From: Longimicrobium sp.
Lineage (GTDB): Bacteria > Gemmatimonadota > Gemmatimonadetes > Longimicrobiales > Longimicrobiaceae
Reading direction: 5' to 3'
DNA: 51,029 bases
Assembly: GCA_036389135.1 (NCBI GenBank)
Contig: DASVQP010000024.1
Span: 1-51,029, forward strand
Below are positions 25,527-34,337 of this stretch, piece by piece. The position numbers and the translations under genes are program-made. Under the pieces are notes generated by a model. It saw only the letters and a program-made list of their open reading frames with translations, was not told where the DNA came from and searched no databases. The first letter of the stretch is position 1, and every line of letters starts with the position of its first letter.

Positions 25527-26575
25527 CCGCCGTGGACGCGAACGTCGTTTACATCCTGGTGATCATCGCGGTCGCGTTCGCCTTCGACTTCATCAACGGC
25601 TTCCACGACTCGGCGAACTCGATCGCGACGGTGGTGGGCACCCGGGTGCTGAGCCCGGTGAAGGCGGTGTTCTGGGCCGCGTTCTTCAACTTCGCCGCGC
25701 TCTTCGTGGTGGGCACCGCGGTGGCGAAGACGATGGGCAAGGGGATGATCGACGTGAACATCGTCACCCCCAGCGTGGTGATGGGCGCGCTGATGGGCGC
25801 CATCACCTGGAACCTGATCACCTGGTACTACGGCATCCCCTCCTCGTCGTCGCACGCGCTGCTGGGCGGCTACGCGGGGGCGGCGGTGGCAAAGGCGGGG
25901 TTCGCCGCCATCATCCCGGGCGGGTGGGTGAAGACGATCCTCTTCATCTTCCTTTCCCCGCTGATCGGCATGGCGCTGGGGTGGCTGCTGATGCTGATCG
26001 TGCTGTGGACCTTCCACAAGAGCAGCGCGGGCTTCGCGGACCGCTTCTTCCGCGTGGCGCAGCTCGCCTCGTCGGCCGTCTTCTCGCTGTCGCACGGCGG
26101 CAACGACGCGCAGAAGACGATGGGGATCATCGTGGGGCTGCTGGTGTCGTCCAACGCCGTCTTCGCGGGGCAGACGGGGTGGATGCGGCACCTGTACCTT
26201 CCCAATGCGGACCACGTGCCGCTCTGGGTGGAGCTGCTGGCGTACACCATGATCTCGCTGGGCACGCTCTTCGGCGGGTGGCGGATCGTGCACACGATGG
26301 GCACCCGCATCACCCGCCTGCGCCCGGTCGGCGGCTTCTGCGCGGAGACGGGCGGCGCCATGAGCATCTTCATCGCGACGCACTTCGGCATCCCGGTGAG
26401 CACCACGCACACCATCACCGGCGCCATCGTGGGCGTGGGCGCGACGCGGCGGCTTTCGGCGGTCCGCTGGAACATCGCGGGACGCATCGTGTGGGCCTGG
26501 TTCCTTACGATCCCCGCGGCGTTCGGCGTGTCGGCCCTCTGCTACTGGCTGCTGAGGGTAACCGTCGCGCCCTGA
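25523..26575 (+). CDS. Low-affinity inorganic phosphate transporter, Pit/PHO4 family
   Basis: A 350-residue membrane carrier with about ten hydrophobic helices. Both PHO4 signatures are visible: N-terminal FINGFHDSANSIATVVGTR and C-terminal GIPVSTTHTITGAIVGVG; internal GIPSSSSHALLGG and LSHGGNDAQKTMG also fit. It moves phosphate, probably as a metal-phosphate complex, with protons. GTG 25523 was chosen because it overlaps the DUF47 stop; GTG 25532 is also possible. Confidence 0.93.
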   Translation: MTAVDANVVYILVIIAVAFAFDFINGFHDSANSIATVVGTRVLSPVKAVFWAAFFNFAALFVVGTAVAKTMGKGMIDVNIVTPSVVMGALMGAITWNLITWYYGIPSSSSHALLGGYAGAAVAKAGFAAIIPGGWVKTILFIFLSPLIGMALGWLLMLIVLWTFHKSSAGFADRFFRVAQLASSAVFSLSHGGNDAQKTMGIIVGLLVSSNAVFAGQTGWMRHLYLPNADHVPLWVELLAYTMISLGTLFGGWRIVHTMGTRITRLRPVGGFCAETGGAMSIFIATHFGIPVSTTHTITGAIVGVGATRRLSAVRWNIAGRIVWAWFLTIPAAFGVSALCYWLLRVTVAP

Positions 26576-26594
26576 GTCGTCTGGCCGATGATGA

Positions 26595-26632
26595 GAAAGG
26601 CGCCCGGACCAGCCATGGTCCGGGCGCCTTTC
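26595..26632. terminator. Perfect 16-bp hairpin after pit
   Basis: GAAAGGCGCCCGGACC (26595-26610) pairs perfectly with 26617-26632 around a 6-nt loop. A TTTC/GAAA end exists on both strands. It is a probable intrinsic terminator between pit and the porin gene. Confidence 0.8.
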
Positions 26633-26696
26633 CAGACGGCGTCCGTTACGATCCCGCCGGCGCCGCGGCCAACCCCCGAAACGGTCACGTCAACCG

Positions 26697-27785
26697 ATGC
26701 CCCTCGTCCGCCGCGGTACGGCCGCCGTTACCTGCGCGGCTGCACTCGCCGTTACATGCGCCCTTCCCGCCCGCGCCCAGCAGCAGCCCGCCTCCCCGAC
26801 CTTCACCGTCAACGGGATGGAGGTCACGCTGGGCGCGCGCGTGCAGACCCAGCTCAACACGAGCAGCGTGGACTCCGTCCCTGCGACGGACTGGCTCCTC
26901 CGCCGTGCGCGGGTGGAGCTGTCCACGCGCTACGGTCCGCTGGTGGCGGGGCGGCTCCAGGTGGACTTCGCCGGAAACCGCGTGGCGCTCAAGGACGCGT
27001 ACGTGCGGCTGAACTTCCACCCCGCGCTCAGCGTGCTGGCCGGCAACGCGCATCGCCCGTTCGGCGCGATCGCGCAGACCAACTCCGCGCAGATGGCGCC
27101 CATCGAGCGCGGCGTGCGCATCCGCGGCCTCCGTGCCCGCGACGAGTACGCGCTCGTAACCGACCTCGGCTACGCGGAGCGCGACGTGGGCGTGCAGCTG
27201 ATGGGACGGCCCGATCTCCCGCTGCGCCCCTTTTACGCGGCCGCTTTCACCAACGGCCCCGTGCACACGGTGGGCGGGGGCGAGCGCAGCTATCAGCTCT
27301 CGGCGCGCGCGGGTTTCCAGCCGCTCCCGGGCGTCACCCTCGGCGGCTCCTGGGGCCGCCGCGACTTCGTGCAGCCCGCCGCCGGCTCCGCGCCCGCCCG
27401 CTCCCGCGGTGGCCAGGCCTGGGCCATCGATGCGGAGGTGGGCGGCTACCGTCCCGGCCCGCACGCCGTCGCCGAGCTCGCGTTCGGCGACGGTGACCCG
27501 TTCGCCGGCCGGCGCTTCCTGGGCGCCCAGGGATGGATCTCCTACCGCACCAAGCCGCTGGGAAGCCGCGTCGCCTCTGTCGAGCCCCTCATCCGCGTCA
27601 GCCACGGCGACCCCGACACGGACCTCGACGCTCCCGAAGACGGCGCCGGCACCCTGATCACCCCGGGCTTCAACGTCTATCTCGGGGGCCTCAACCGCGT
27701 CATGTTCAACTACGACTTCTGGCGCGGCGCCCACGGCGCGCCGAGCGGCCAGAGCTTCAAGGCGCAGTTCCAGATGGCGTTTTGA
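26697..27785 (+). CDS. Phosphate-selective porin (OprO/OprP-like)
   Basis: A 362-residue outer-membrane beta-barrel. A signal peptide (about 1-28, ending LPARAQ) is followed by a barrel of alternating strands with the OprP/OprO start (FTVNGMEVTLGARVQTQ). The family block LLRRARVELSTRYGPLVAGRLQVDF (ends LLRR and QVDF) follows, then PFGAIAQTNSAQMAPIER. The C-terminal residue is Phe (QFQMAF), as in BAM substrates. Being next to pit and pst supports phosphate or pyrophosphate selectivity, though family members vary. A separate GTTAC lies upstream at 26645. Confidence 0.85.
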   Translation: MPLVRRGTAAVTCAAALAVTCALPARAQQQPASPTFTVNGMEVTLGARVQTQLNTSSVDSVPATDWLLRRARVELSTRYGPLVAGRLQVDFAGNRVALKDAYVRLNFHPALSVLAGNAHRPFGAIAQTNSAQMAPIERGVRIRGLRARDEYALVTDLGYAERDVGVQLMGRPDLPLRPFYAAAFTNGPVHTVGGGERSYQLSARAGFQPLPGVTLGGSWGRRDFVQPAAGSAPARSRGGQAWAIDAEVGGYRPGPHAVAELAFGDGDPFAGRRFLGAQGWISYRTKPLGSRVASVEPLIRVSHGDPDTDLDAPEDGAGTLITPGFNVYLGGLNRVMFNYDFWRGAHGAPSGQSFKAQFQMAF

Positions 27786-27799
27786 GGGGGCGGCTGTGA

Positions 27800-27856
27800 C
27801 CGGGCGAGTGAACTCGCTGCAACAACAGCACAAAGTCCGCCTTCGCGGACTCGGGG
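27800..27856. repeat. Intergenic repeat family G, copy 1
   Basis: It contains GCGAGTGAACTCGC and ACAAAGTCCGCCTTCGCGGA, two short palindromes. The second copy is at 42445-42502. The 452-bp gap 27786-28237 contains four repeat families and a terminator but no gene. Confidence 0.7.
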
Positions 27857-27897
27857 GCGAGATCCGCCCGTATTCCTGATTCCCGGCGCCGCCGCAC

Positions 27898-27995
27898 CGT
27901 AGGGGCGCGATTCATCGCGCCCGCCCTCTCCCCCACCTTGACCTCCGCTCTCCGCACCGATCCCGTAGGGGCAGACCCACGTGTCTGCCCGTGCC
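27898..27995. repeat. Composite intergenic repeat module B-C, copy 2
   Basis: Unit B at 27898-27922 and unit C at 27964-27995 match the pair at 15959-16060, in the same order and at nearly the same distance (65 against 69 bp between unit starts). Confidence 0.75.
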
Positions 27996-28099
27996 ATGGG
28001 AATGCACCGTGCCCCGCCATCCCCGACCGGCGTTCGAGGTGCCCCGTTCCAGGAGCCCCGTTCGAGAGCGCGGACTCCGGGTCTGATGCCGGGGTGCAC

Positions 28100-28165
28100 G
28101 AGCCGGCTTCAGCCGCCTTCCCGTGGTTCCAGCCGGGGGATTCATCCCCCGGCGACCAGCCGCCG
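28100..28165. repeat. Intergenic repeat family F, copy 1
   Basis: The core CTTCCCGTGGTTCCAGCCGG is flanked by palindromes with GGCTTCAGCC and GGGGGATTCATCCCCC. The inverse complement is at 32661-32730. Confidence 0.75.
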
Positions 28166-28172
28166 GACCCAC

Positions 28173-28211
28173 AAAGAAGCCCCGGCTCGCAACCCGAGCC
28201 GGGGCCTCTTT
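28173..28211. terminator. Intrinsic terminator downstream of fbp
   Basis: AAAGAAGCCCCGGCTCG (28173-28189) pairs with 28195-28211 (one mismatch) with a 5-nt loop and A/T ends on both strands. It ends the minus-strand fbp operon. Confidence 0.8.
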
Positions 28212-28237
28212 GCATCCCAACCCTCAAACCCCGCCCG

Positions 28238-29263
28238 TCAGACCAGCGCCCCCGCCTCCGCCCCCGCCAGGAAGCGCTCGGCGAGCTCCACGTACTCGGT
28301 CGTCCCGATGAACAGGGGCGTGCGCTCGTGGAGGTCGTGGGGGATGATCTCCATGATGCGCTGCTCGCCCGTGGAGGCGCGGCCGCCGGCGTGCTCGGCG
28401 ATCATGGCGAGCGGCGCGGCCTCGTACAGCAGGCGCAGCTTCCCCTGCGGGCACTTCACGTCGGCCGGGTACATGAACATCCCGCCGTACAGCAGGTTGC
28501 GGTGGAAGTCCGCCACCAGGGAGCCGATGTAGCGCGCGCTGAACGGCTTCGGGTTGTCGCCGTCCGCGTTCTTGAGGTGGTCCACCATCCGGCGCTGCTC
28601 CTCGGACCAGCGGGCGTAGTTCCCCTCGTTGACGCTGTAGATCCGCTGCCCGGGCGAGGGGATCCTGATGTTGGGGTGCGACAGGAGGAACTCGCCGATC
28701 GAGGGCTCCAGCGTGAAGCCGTGCACCCCGTTGCCGGTGGTGTACACCAGCATCGTGGACGACCCGTAGACGATGTACCCCGCCGCCACCTGCTTCGTCC
28801 CCGGCTGCAGGCAGTCCTCCACGCAGCCGCGCGCGTGGTCGCTGACCTTGCGGTGCACCGAGAAGATGGTGCCCACGCTGACGTTGGCGTCGATGTTCGA
28901 CGATCCGTCCAGCGGGTCGAAGAGCACGCAGTAGTTCCCCGTGGGGAACCGGTCGGGGATGGGGATGAAGTCCTCCACCTCTTCCGAGGCCATCCCGCAC
29001 AGGTGCCCCGTGTGGTCCAGCGCCTTGAAGATCACCTCGTTGGCGAACTCGTCCAGCTTGCGCACCTCCTCGCCCTGGATGTTCACCTCGCCCGTGAGCC
29101 CAAGCACGTCCGCGAGCCCGGCGCGCCGCACCTCGCGCGCGATCATCTTGGCGGAGAAGGCCAGGTCGTACAGGATGTTGCTGAACGCACCGGTCGCCTC
29201 GGGGAACTCGCGCTCCGCCTCGATGATGTGGCGCTCGATGGTGACCAAGCCTTTTCCAGTCAC
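28238..29263 (-). CDS. fbp: Class I fructose-1,6-bisphosphatase
   Basis: A 341-residue gluconeogenic phosphatase releasing phosphate from fructose 1,6-bisphosphate. Seen: the metal-binding motif [12 protein letters not shown] (about residue 115), [14 protein letters not shown], the substrate region [11 protein letters not shown] and GGMFMYPAD, and [11 protein letters not shown]. These fit class I FBPases of normal length. It is the last gene of a comEC-metallopeptidase-fbp operon, and its ATG overlaps the upstream stop. Confidence 0.95.
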   Translation of the reverse strand: MTGKGLVTIERHIIEAEREFPEATGAFSNILYDLAFSAKMIAREVRRAGLADVLGLTGEVNIQGEEVRKLDEFANEVIFKALDHTGHLCGMASEEVEDFIPIPDRFPTGNYCVLFDPLDGSSNIDANVSVGTIFSVHRKVSDHARGCVEDCLQPGTKQVAAGYIVYGSSTMLVYTTGNGVHGFTLEPSIGEFLLSHPNIRIPSPGQRIYSVNEGNYARWSEEQRRMVDHLKNADGDNPKPFSARYIGSLVADFHRNLLYGGMFMYPADVKCPQGKLRLLYEAAPLAMIAEHAGGRASTGEQRIMEIIPHDLHERTPLFIGTTEYVELAERFLAGAEAGALV

Positions 29264-29655
29264 GCGTTCCTCGGGGTTGTAGGGGTTCGGGGGAAGGCCC
29301 GCTCAGCCTCCGCCCGCGCCTCGACCTCGTACCGGTTCTGCAGGTACCCGTGCCGAAGCGACTGCAGCGCGTACTTCAGGGGGAAGAGCCGGTCCTCGCC
29401 CCACTGCCGCACGTGCGTGAGCTCGTGCACCAGCAGCCGCGGCGAAAGCTCCGCGCCGGGAAGGACGACGATGGTGCGCCCCAGCGTCACCGCCGTCACG
29501 GGGCCCTTCATCTTCGCCAGCACCCCGCCGATGGCCGGAACCAGGCGCCCTCTGCGAAAGGTGACGCCGGGCGGGACCGCGCTGGCGGACACGGAGGGAG
29601 GCGGCGGCGCCACGGGCCCCAGCACCGAATCCAGGAGCCGGTTCCAGAGCATCAC
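29260..29655 (-). CDS. Small HELTH-motif putative metallopeptidase
   Basis: A 131-residue protein with the zinc-binding motif HELTHVRQW (HExxH, near residue 77). The third ligand is not identified. The segment before it ([25 protein letters not shown]) resembles DUF4157-type minimal peptidase domains. No signal peptide is seen. It overlaps comEC upstream and fbp downstream by 4 nt each. Function is unknown; proteolytic activity is inferred only from the motif. Confidence 0.75.
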   Translation of the reverse strand: MMLWNRLLDSVLGPVAPPPPSVSASAVPPGVTFRRGRLVPAIGGVLAKMKGPVTAVTLGRTIVVLPGAELSPRLLVHELTHVRQWGEDRLFPLKYALQSLRHGYLQNRYEVEARAEAERAFPRTPTTPRNA

Positions 29656-32006
29656 GGCTCCACGCGCTCCCAGAACGCGCCACCGGGGTGGACCCGGACG
29701 ATCACCGTCCCCTCCAAATCCGTGCGCGCCACGGGCACGCCGCGCGCGGCCAGGCGCTCCAGCGTTTCCGGCGCGGGATGGCGGTAGCGGTTGCGTACGC
29801 CGCAGGAGATCACGGCCAGCTCCGGTTGCACGGCGCGGAGGAATTCGTCGGAGGTCGCGGTGCGCGATCCGTGGTGCCCCACCTTGAGCACGGCGGAGCG
29901 GAGCGCGGCGCCGTAGCGGCCCACCAGCCGCGCCTCCACCTCGGAGGGCGCGTCGCCGGTGAGGAGCGCGGTGAATGCCCCGTACCGTAGCCGCACCACG
30001 GCGCTAATGTCGTTCGCGTCCGCGGGGGCGTCAAGCGACCCGGCGGAGGGCCAGAGGAACGCCACTTCCACCCCGTCGATTTGCAAGACGCGGTCCTGCC
30101 TTGCGACAGACCACACGGCGCCTCGTTCTTCGATGGTGCTGAGCAGATCGCGGTAGAGTGGCGTGCCGAACGGGAGCCCCGGCTCCACGACGCGCCCCAC
30201 GCGCATCCCGCGGAGCACGGCCGCGGCGCCGCCCACGTGGTCGGCGTGCGGATGAGTGAGGATCATCGCCTCCACCGCCGTAGCGCCGCGGCTGCGCAGG
30301 AAGGGGAGGACGCGCTTCTCCCCCGCGTCAAAGCGCTCTTCGATGGGCCCGGCGTCCACCAGCAGCCAGCGCCCCGCCGGCGTGCGGATGGCGACCGCGT
30401 CCCCCTGCCCCACGTCGAGGAACGCGAGCTCCAGCCCCTCCGCGACCGGCGCGGCGGGGATGACGAGGAGCGCCGCGCACGCCGCCGCCGTCGCGAGCGA
30501 TCCGCGCACCCACCCGCGCATGCGCACGCTCCACTCCAGCGCGAGGAGGATGGCGAGCGCCGCCGCGCCCCACAGCCCCCAGCGCGGCCGGGCCACCGCC
30601 GCATGCCCGCCCGGCAGCTCCGCCGCCACGTCGACCACTCGCTGCAGCCAGTCCAGCATCAGCGACGCGCCGTCCGCGAACAGCCGGCCGAGCGGCGGCA
30701 CGACCGGCTCCGCCGCCAGCGCCGCGCCGGTGCCGACCAGCGCCAGCGAGGTGAGCGGGACGGCCGGCAGGTTCGCGACGATCGACACGGGCGCGATCTG
30801 CCCGAAGTGATGAGCCGCCACGGGCGCCGTCGCGACAAACGCCGCCAGCGACGTGACGAGCGAGTCCGCCAGCCACCGCTTCCACCCGCGCTTCAGCTCC
30901 GCGGGGAGCCGTTTGAGCATGGCCGGGCGGATGAGGATCAGCCCGAGAACGCCCGCGAACGAGAGCTGGAACCCGATGTCCAGCGCCGCGATCGGGTGCA
31001 CGGCGAGAATGGCGAGCGCCGCCGCCGCCACGGGTGCGAGCGGCGCCGTCGGTCGCTGCAGCACCGTCGCGGCGAGGGCGAGCGCGAGCATGATCCCCGA
31101 GCGCACCGCGGAGGGCGGCGCGCCGATCACCGCCAGGTACGTCGTCACCAGCGCCACGGTGGCCGCCACGGCGTGGCTCCGCCTCAACCGCGCGGCGCGC
31201 GCCAGCAGGAGGAGCACCGCGCCGATCAGCGCGACGTGGCTCCCGCTGATCGCCAGCAGGTGCACCAGCCCGCTGCGCGCGAACCGGTCGGCGAGTCCGC
31301 GGTCCAGCGTCTCGCGGCGACCGAGCAGGAGCGCATCCGCGAGCGGCGCGTTGCGGGGAAAGAGGCGGATGATGCTCCGCTCCGTGCGTCCGCGCAGCGT
31401 CAGGAGCGGGTGTGCGGACAGGCTCGGCGGCGCCACGACCGCCGCCTTCCCCGCGAAGATGAAGCCCTTGTACGACGGATCGGCGGGCCACGCGCTGGGC
31501 GTGACGGGCCGTGGCATCCGCCACCACGCGCCGTCCACGCGGAGCTCGGTGCCCGCCAACATTGCTGGAGTGCCGCGCGGCAGGCGAACACGTGCCTCCA
31601 CACGGCAGTTGGGTATCGCGCCGCCTTTCGCTTGCGCCCCCTCCAGGATCAGCGGAAGGAGCGGGATGCGGCCATCCGGCGCGGGGACGAGGTTGGCGCC
31701 CAGCACGCCGCGGACGTGGAGAGTGGCCCCATCCGCCAGCACCGCTCGGCAGTCCCGCTCCGCATCGATACGCGCCGCCGCTCCCTGCCCTGCCCCGGCG
31801 CAGACGAGGGCGCCCAGAATCACGTGCAGCACGTGCCGAGGAGGCACGCTGCCCACCCCAAGCCGCGGAGCGACGAACATCGCGAGCACTCCTACGACCG
31901 CAACCAGCGCCGCCCCCGGCGCTATCGCGGAGATGCGCAGACCCGCCAGCACCCCGGCGAGGTACGCCAGGAATGCGAGGACGATCGGCGGTCGGAAGTG
32001 CGCCAT
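29652..32006 (-). CDS. comEC: ComEC/Rec2 DNA-uptake channel with metallo-beta-lactamase domain
   Basis: A 784-residue polytopic protein that carries single-stranded DNA across the inner membrane in natural transformation. It has N-terminal membrane helices, a soluble DUF4131/OB-like part (GVLGANLVPAPDGR...), the Competence domain with many helices (LLAISGSHVALIGAVLLLLAR, ends LLAI and LLAR), and a C-terminal metallo-beta-lactamase domain (LDVGQGDAVAIRTP, THPHADHVGG, VGHHGSRTAT). ATG 32006 was chosen because it begins just before the first hydrophobic helix; the longer frame from 32087 adds a basic, Pro-rich stretch. No other competence gene is in the window. Confidence 0.92.
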   Translation of the reverse strand: MAHFRPPIVLAFLAYLAGVLAGLRISAIAPGAALVAVVGVLAMFVAPRLGVGSVPPRHVLHVILGALVCAGAGQGAAARIDAERDCRAVLADGATLHVRGVLGANLVPAPDGRIPLLPLILEGAQAKGGAIPNCRVEARVRLPRGTPAMLAGTELRVDGAWWRMPRPVTPSAWPADPSYKGFIFAGKAAVVAPPSLSAHPLLTLRGRTERSIIRLFPRNAPLADALLLGRRETLDRGLADRFARSGLVHLLAISGSHVALIGAVLLLLARAARLRRSHAVAATVALVTTYLAVIGAPPSAVRSGIMLALALAATVLQRPTAPLAPVAAAALAILAVHPIAALDIGFQLSFAGVLGLILIRPAMLKRLPAELKRGWKRWLADSLVTSLAAFVATAPVAAHHFGQIAPVSIVANLPAVPLTSLALVGTGAALAAEPVVPPLGRLFADGASLMLDWLQRVVDVAAELPGGHAAVARPRWGLWGAAALAILLALEWSVRMRGWVRGSLATAAACAALLVIPAAPVAEGLELAFLDVGQGDAVAIRTPAGRWLLVDAGPIEERFDAGEKRVLPFLRSRGATAVEAMILTHPHADHVGGAAAVLRGMRVGRVVEPGLPFGTPLYRDLLSTIEERGAVWSVARQDRVLQIDGVEVAFLWPSAGSLDAPADANDISAVVRLRYGAFTALLTGDAPSEVEARLVGRYGAALRSAVLKVGHHGSRTATSDEFLRAVQPELAVISCGVRNRYRHPAPETLERLAARGVPVARTDLEGTVIVRVHPGGAFWERVEP

Positions 32007-32052
32007 CGGACGGGGTGGCGGGGGCGGTTGGAAGCAACGCCGCCAACATGTG

Positions 32053-32085
32053 CGCAACGACTCGCCAGCGCAAGTAAGTCGTTGC
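32053..32085. other. Inverted repeat in the comEC upstream region
   Basis: GCAACGACT (32053-32061) and AGTCGTTGC (32077-32085) form a perfect 9-bp inverted repeat with a 15-nt spacer. It lies about 50-80 nt before the comEC start and could be an operator or an RNA hairpin. Confidence 0.35.
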
Positions 32086-32246
32086 AAATGCGCTATTTAC
32101 GGAGCCACCATCCGTACGCGCTTGTATGCCCGGTGGCGCAGCGGTGCCGCCAGCGCTCGGCTGTGGCGTGATCGGGGAGCATTGGCGCGGCCGTTGCACG
32201 CCGATGGGGAAACGCGATGGGAGAGTGGAACCAGGGGAGGTGCAGG

Positions 32247-32639
32247 ATGCTCAAGCACACCGGGAGTGCGCTGGTGCTGGCGGCGCTGGTGGCGTCGGCC
32301 GCATGCGACGGCGGGAACGTGTTCGGGAGCACGCGGGTGCCCTCGGACGGCAGCGGGGCGACGAACGGGACGATCACGGGGCAGGTGCAGGCGGGGGGGA
32401 GCGGCGTCGGCGGGGTCACCGTGCTGCTCGGGACGCAGGACTCCACCGTCACCAGCACGACGGGGACGTATACCTTCAACGACCTCGCGGCGTCCACGTA
32501 CAACCTGGCGGTCCGGGTGCCGCTGGGGTACGCCCCGGCCGCCGGCGAGACGGGGCAGCGCACCGTCGCCATTCCCACGACCGGGGGCACGGTGAACGTG
32601 ACCTTTGCGCTGCAGCGGACGACGACGGGCGCGTTTTAG
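32247..32639 (+). CDS. Lipoprotein with carboxypeptidase-regulatory-like domain
   Basis: A 130-residue exported protein. The lipoprotein signal is MLKHTGSALVLAALVASAAC, and a beta-sandwich of the carboxypeptidase-regulatory (CarboxypepD_reg/SdrD-like) kind follows (ITGQVQAGGSGVGGVTVLLGT...TGTYTFNDLAASTYNLAV quoted in part). ATG 32247 was chosen because GGGGAGG lies 8 nt upstream; an ATG at 32217 would extend the N-terminus by 10 residues. Its role is unknown; such domains often serve as surface or adhesive modules. Confidence 0.8.
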   Translation: MLKHTGSALVLAALVASAACDGGNVFGSTRVPSDGSGATNGTITGQVQAGGSGVGGVTVLLGTQDSTVTSTTGTYTFNDLAASTYNLAVRVPLGYAPAAGETGQRTVAIPTTGGTVNVTFALQRTTTGAF

Positions 32640-32660
32640 GGGCGGGCACCGCGGCCGCAT

Positions 32661-32730
32661 CACCGGGGGCTGAAGCCCCCGGCTGGAACCACGGGAAGAC
32701 CGCTGAAGCGGTCTTGCGATCCGCACCTGG
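32661..32730. repeat. Intergenic repeat family F, copy 2
   Basis: GGGGGCTGAAGCCCCC and GACCGCTGAAGCGGTC palindromes flank the core CCGGCTGGAACCACGGGAAG. It matches 28100-28165 in inverse orientation. Confidence 0.8.
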
Positions 32731-32740
32731 AAAACGAAAC

Positions 32741-32764
32741 CCGCGCTCCCAACAGGAAGCGCGG
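32741..32764 (-). terminator. Short hairpin downstream of miaB
   Basis: CCGCGCT (32741-32747) pairs with AGCGCGG (32758-32764), loop 10 nt. On the minus strand GTTTTCG follows. A modest terminator candidate for the miaB transcript. Confidence 0.45.
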
Positions 32765-32793
32765 ATCGTCGTATGTCCCGGTAGGGCGGGCGT

Positions 32794-34158
32794 TTACGCG
32801 ACCTGCTCCAGGACGGCGAGCTCGGCGTTGAAGGTGGCGCCGGTGGTGCTCGTCAACGTCACGTCGACGAAGCTGCCGATCAGGTCCGGGGTGCCTTCCA
32901 GGTTCACCGTCTTGTTGCTCTCGGTGCGTCCCTGCACGCCGCCGCGGCGCCCTTCCTTCTCCACCAGCACCTCCACCGTGCGGCCGAGCCAGCTCTGGTT
33001 CACCTCCAGCATGATCTGGCGCTGCATGTTGATCAGCTTCAGGAGGCGCTCCTGCCCCTCCACCTCTGGGACGAACTGGTCGGGCGGGAGGCGGGTGGCC
33101 GGCGTGCCGTCGCGCGGGGAGTAGCGGTACATGTACGCCTCGTCGAAGCGCACGTCGCGCATCAGCTTGAGCGTCTCCTCGTACTCCTCCTCCGTCTCAC
33201 CGGGGAAGGCGACGATGACGTCGGTCGAGAGCGCGATCCCGGGAATCGCCTCGCGCACCCACTCCACCTTTTCGAGGTACTCCTCCACCGTGTAGCGGCG
33301 GAGCATGCGCTTGAGGGTGCGGTTGCTCCCGCTCTGCACCGGCAGGTGGAGCTGCTCGCACACCTCGGGCTCGGTGGCCATCACCTCCACCAGCTCGCGG
33401 GTGAAGTCGTTTGGGTGCGGCGAGGTGAAGCGGACGCGGCGGATGCCGTCGACCCGCGCGACCTCGCGCAGCAGGCGCGGAAAGTTCCAGTCGCCGTGCT
33501 CGTACGAGTTCACCGTCTGTCCCAGCAGCACGACCTCGGGGACGCCCTGGTCCGCCAGCGCGCGCACCTCGTCCAGGATGGCGCGCGGGTCTCGGTTCTT
33601 CTCGTCGCCGCGCACGTAGGGGACGATGCAGTAGGTGCAGCGGTAGTTGCACCCGCGCTGGATGGGCACCCACGCGGAGACGGCGGAGGCGCGCCTGGCG
33701 GTGACGCCTTCGTAGTTCTCGTGCGGGTCGAACCCCAGCACCGTGAGGCCGCCACGCGCCGGCGCGGGGGTCATTTGCGGCAGCGTGAGGAGCGTCGGCT
33801 TCGACTCCAGCGCGCCGAGTGCGGCCAGCTTCTCGGGGAGCTGGCGGTAGGAGTCGGGCCCCATCACCAGGTCCACCCCGCCGGCGCGGCCCAGGAGCGA
33901 CTCGCCCATGCGCTGCGCCATGCACCCCGTGACGCCCACCAGCGCGCCGCGCCGCCGCTGCTCCTGGAGCTGGCCCACGCGCCCGATGACGCGCTTCTCC
34001 GCGTGGTCGCGGATGGCGCAGGTGTTCACCAGGATGACGTCGGCGTCTTCCGCCGAGTCGGTCGCGACGTAGCCGCTCTCCGCCAGGATCCCGTGCATCA
34101 GCTCGGAATCGGCGGTGTTCATCTGGCAGCCGTACGTCTCGATGTACGCTCGCTTCAT
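32794..34158 (-). CDS. miaB: tRNA-2-methylthio-N6-dimethylallyladenosine synthase MiaB
   Basis: A 454-residue radical-SAM methylthiotransferase modifying A37 of tRNAs. An N-terminal UPF0004 domain has three cluster cysteines (YGCQMNTADSE, VNTCAIRDHAEKR, VTGCMAQR). A radical-SAM domain follows with GCNYRCTYCIVPYVRG (CxxxCxxC) and HLPVQSGSN, then a C-terminal TRAM domain (LVEKEGRRGGVQGRTESNKTV). ATG 34158 (MKRAYIETYGCQMN) is the normal MiaB start; the longer frame from 34206 was rejected. It follows glyA, with fold-back repeat copy 4 between them. Confidence 0.95.
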   Translation of the reverse strand: MKRAYIETYGCQMNTADSELMHGILAESGYVATDSAEDADVILVNTCAIRDHAEKRVIGRVGQLQEQRRRGALVGVTGCMAQRMGESLLGRAGGVDLVMGPDSYRQLPEKLAALGALESKPTLLTLPQMTPAPARGGLTVLGFDPHENYEGVTARRASAVSAWVPIQRGCNYRCTYCIVPYVRGDEKNRDPRAILDEVRALADQGVPEVVLLGQTVNSYEHGDWNFPRLLREVARVDGIRRVRFTSPHPNDFTRELVEVMATEPEVCEQLHLPVQSGSNRTLKRMLRRYTVEEYLEKVEWVREAIPGIALSTDVIVAFPGETEEEYEETLKLMRDVRFDEAYMYRYSPRDGTPATRLPPDQFVPEVEGQERLLKLINMQRQIMLEVNQSWLGRTVEVLVEKEGRRGGVQGRTESNKTVNLEGTPDLIGSFVDVTLTSTTGATFNAELAVLEQVA

Positions 34159-34229
34159 GGCCGGGGACTTCAGGGGACGCTGGAGGGGACGGAGGCTTGG
34201 GTACACCGGTGCGGCGCGCGGGTTCAGGG

Positions 34230-34337
34230 AAAAGCATCACACAGAGGGCGCAGAGGGAACTACAAGGCGCAGAGAACCCCCTTTGTGGCTCTTTCTGTCC
34301 CCCTCTGCGGCTCTGTGTGAGACCGCAGTTCCGTTTA
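34230..34337 (-). repeat. Fold-back repeat family A, copy 4 (glyA-miaB)
   Basis: On the minus strand it starts at the glyA TAA and contains CTCACACAGAGCCGCAGAGG and the complementary right arm CCTCTGCGCCCTCTGTGTGA, ending GCTTTTC. Both neighbours run on the minus strand. Confidence 0.83.

Noticed and set aside
26727-26756. GTTAC motifs at the start of the porin gene as a Pho box
   Set aside because: They lie inside the coding sequence after the start codon and arise from the repeated Ala-Val-Thr-Cys codons of the signal peptide.
30081-32171. Long plus-strand open frame antisense to comEC
   Set aside because: Composition is Arg/His/Gln-rich with no domain, and comEC on the other strand has clear family motifs throughout.
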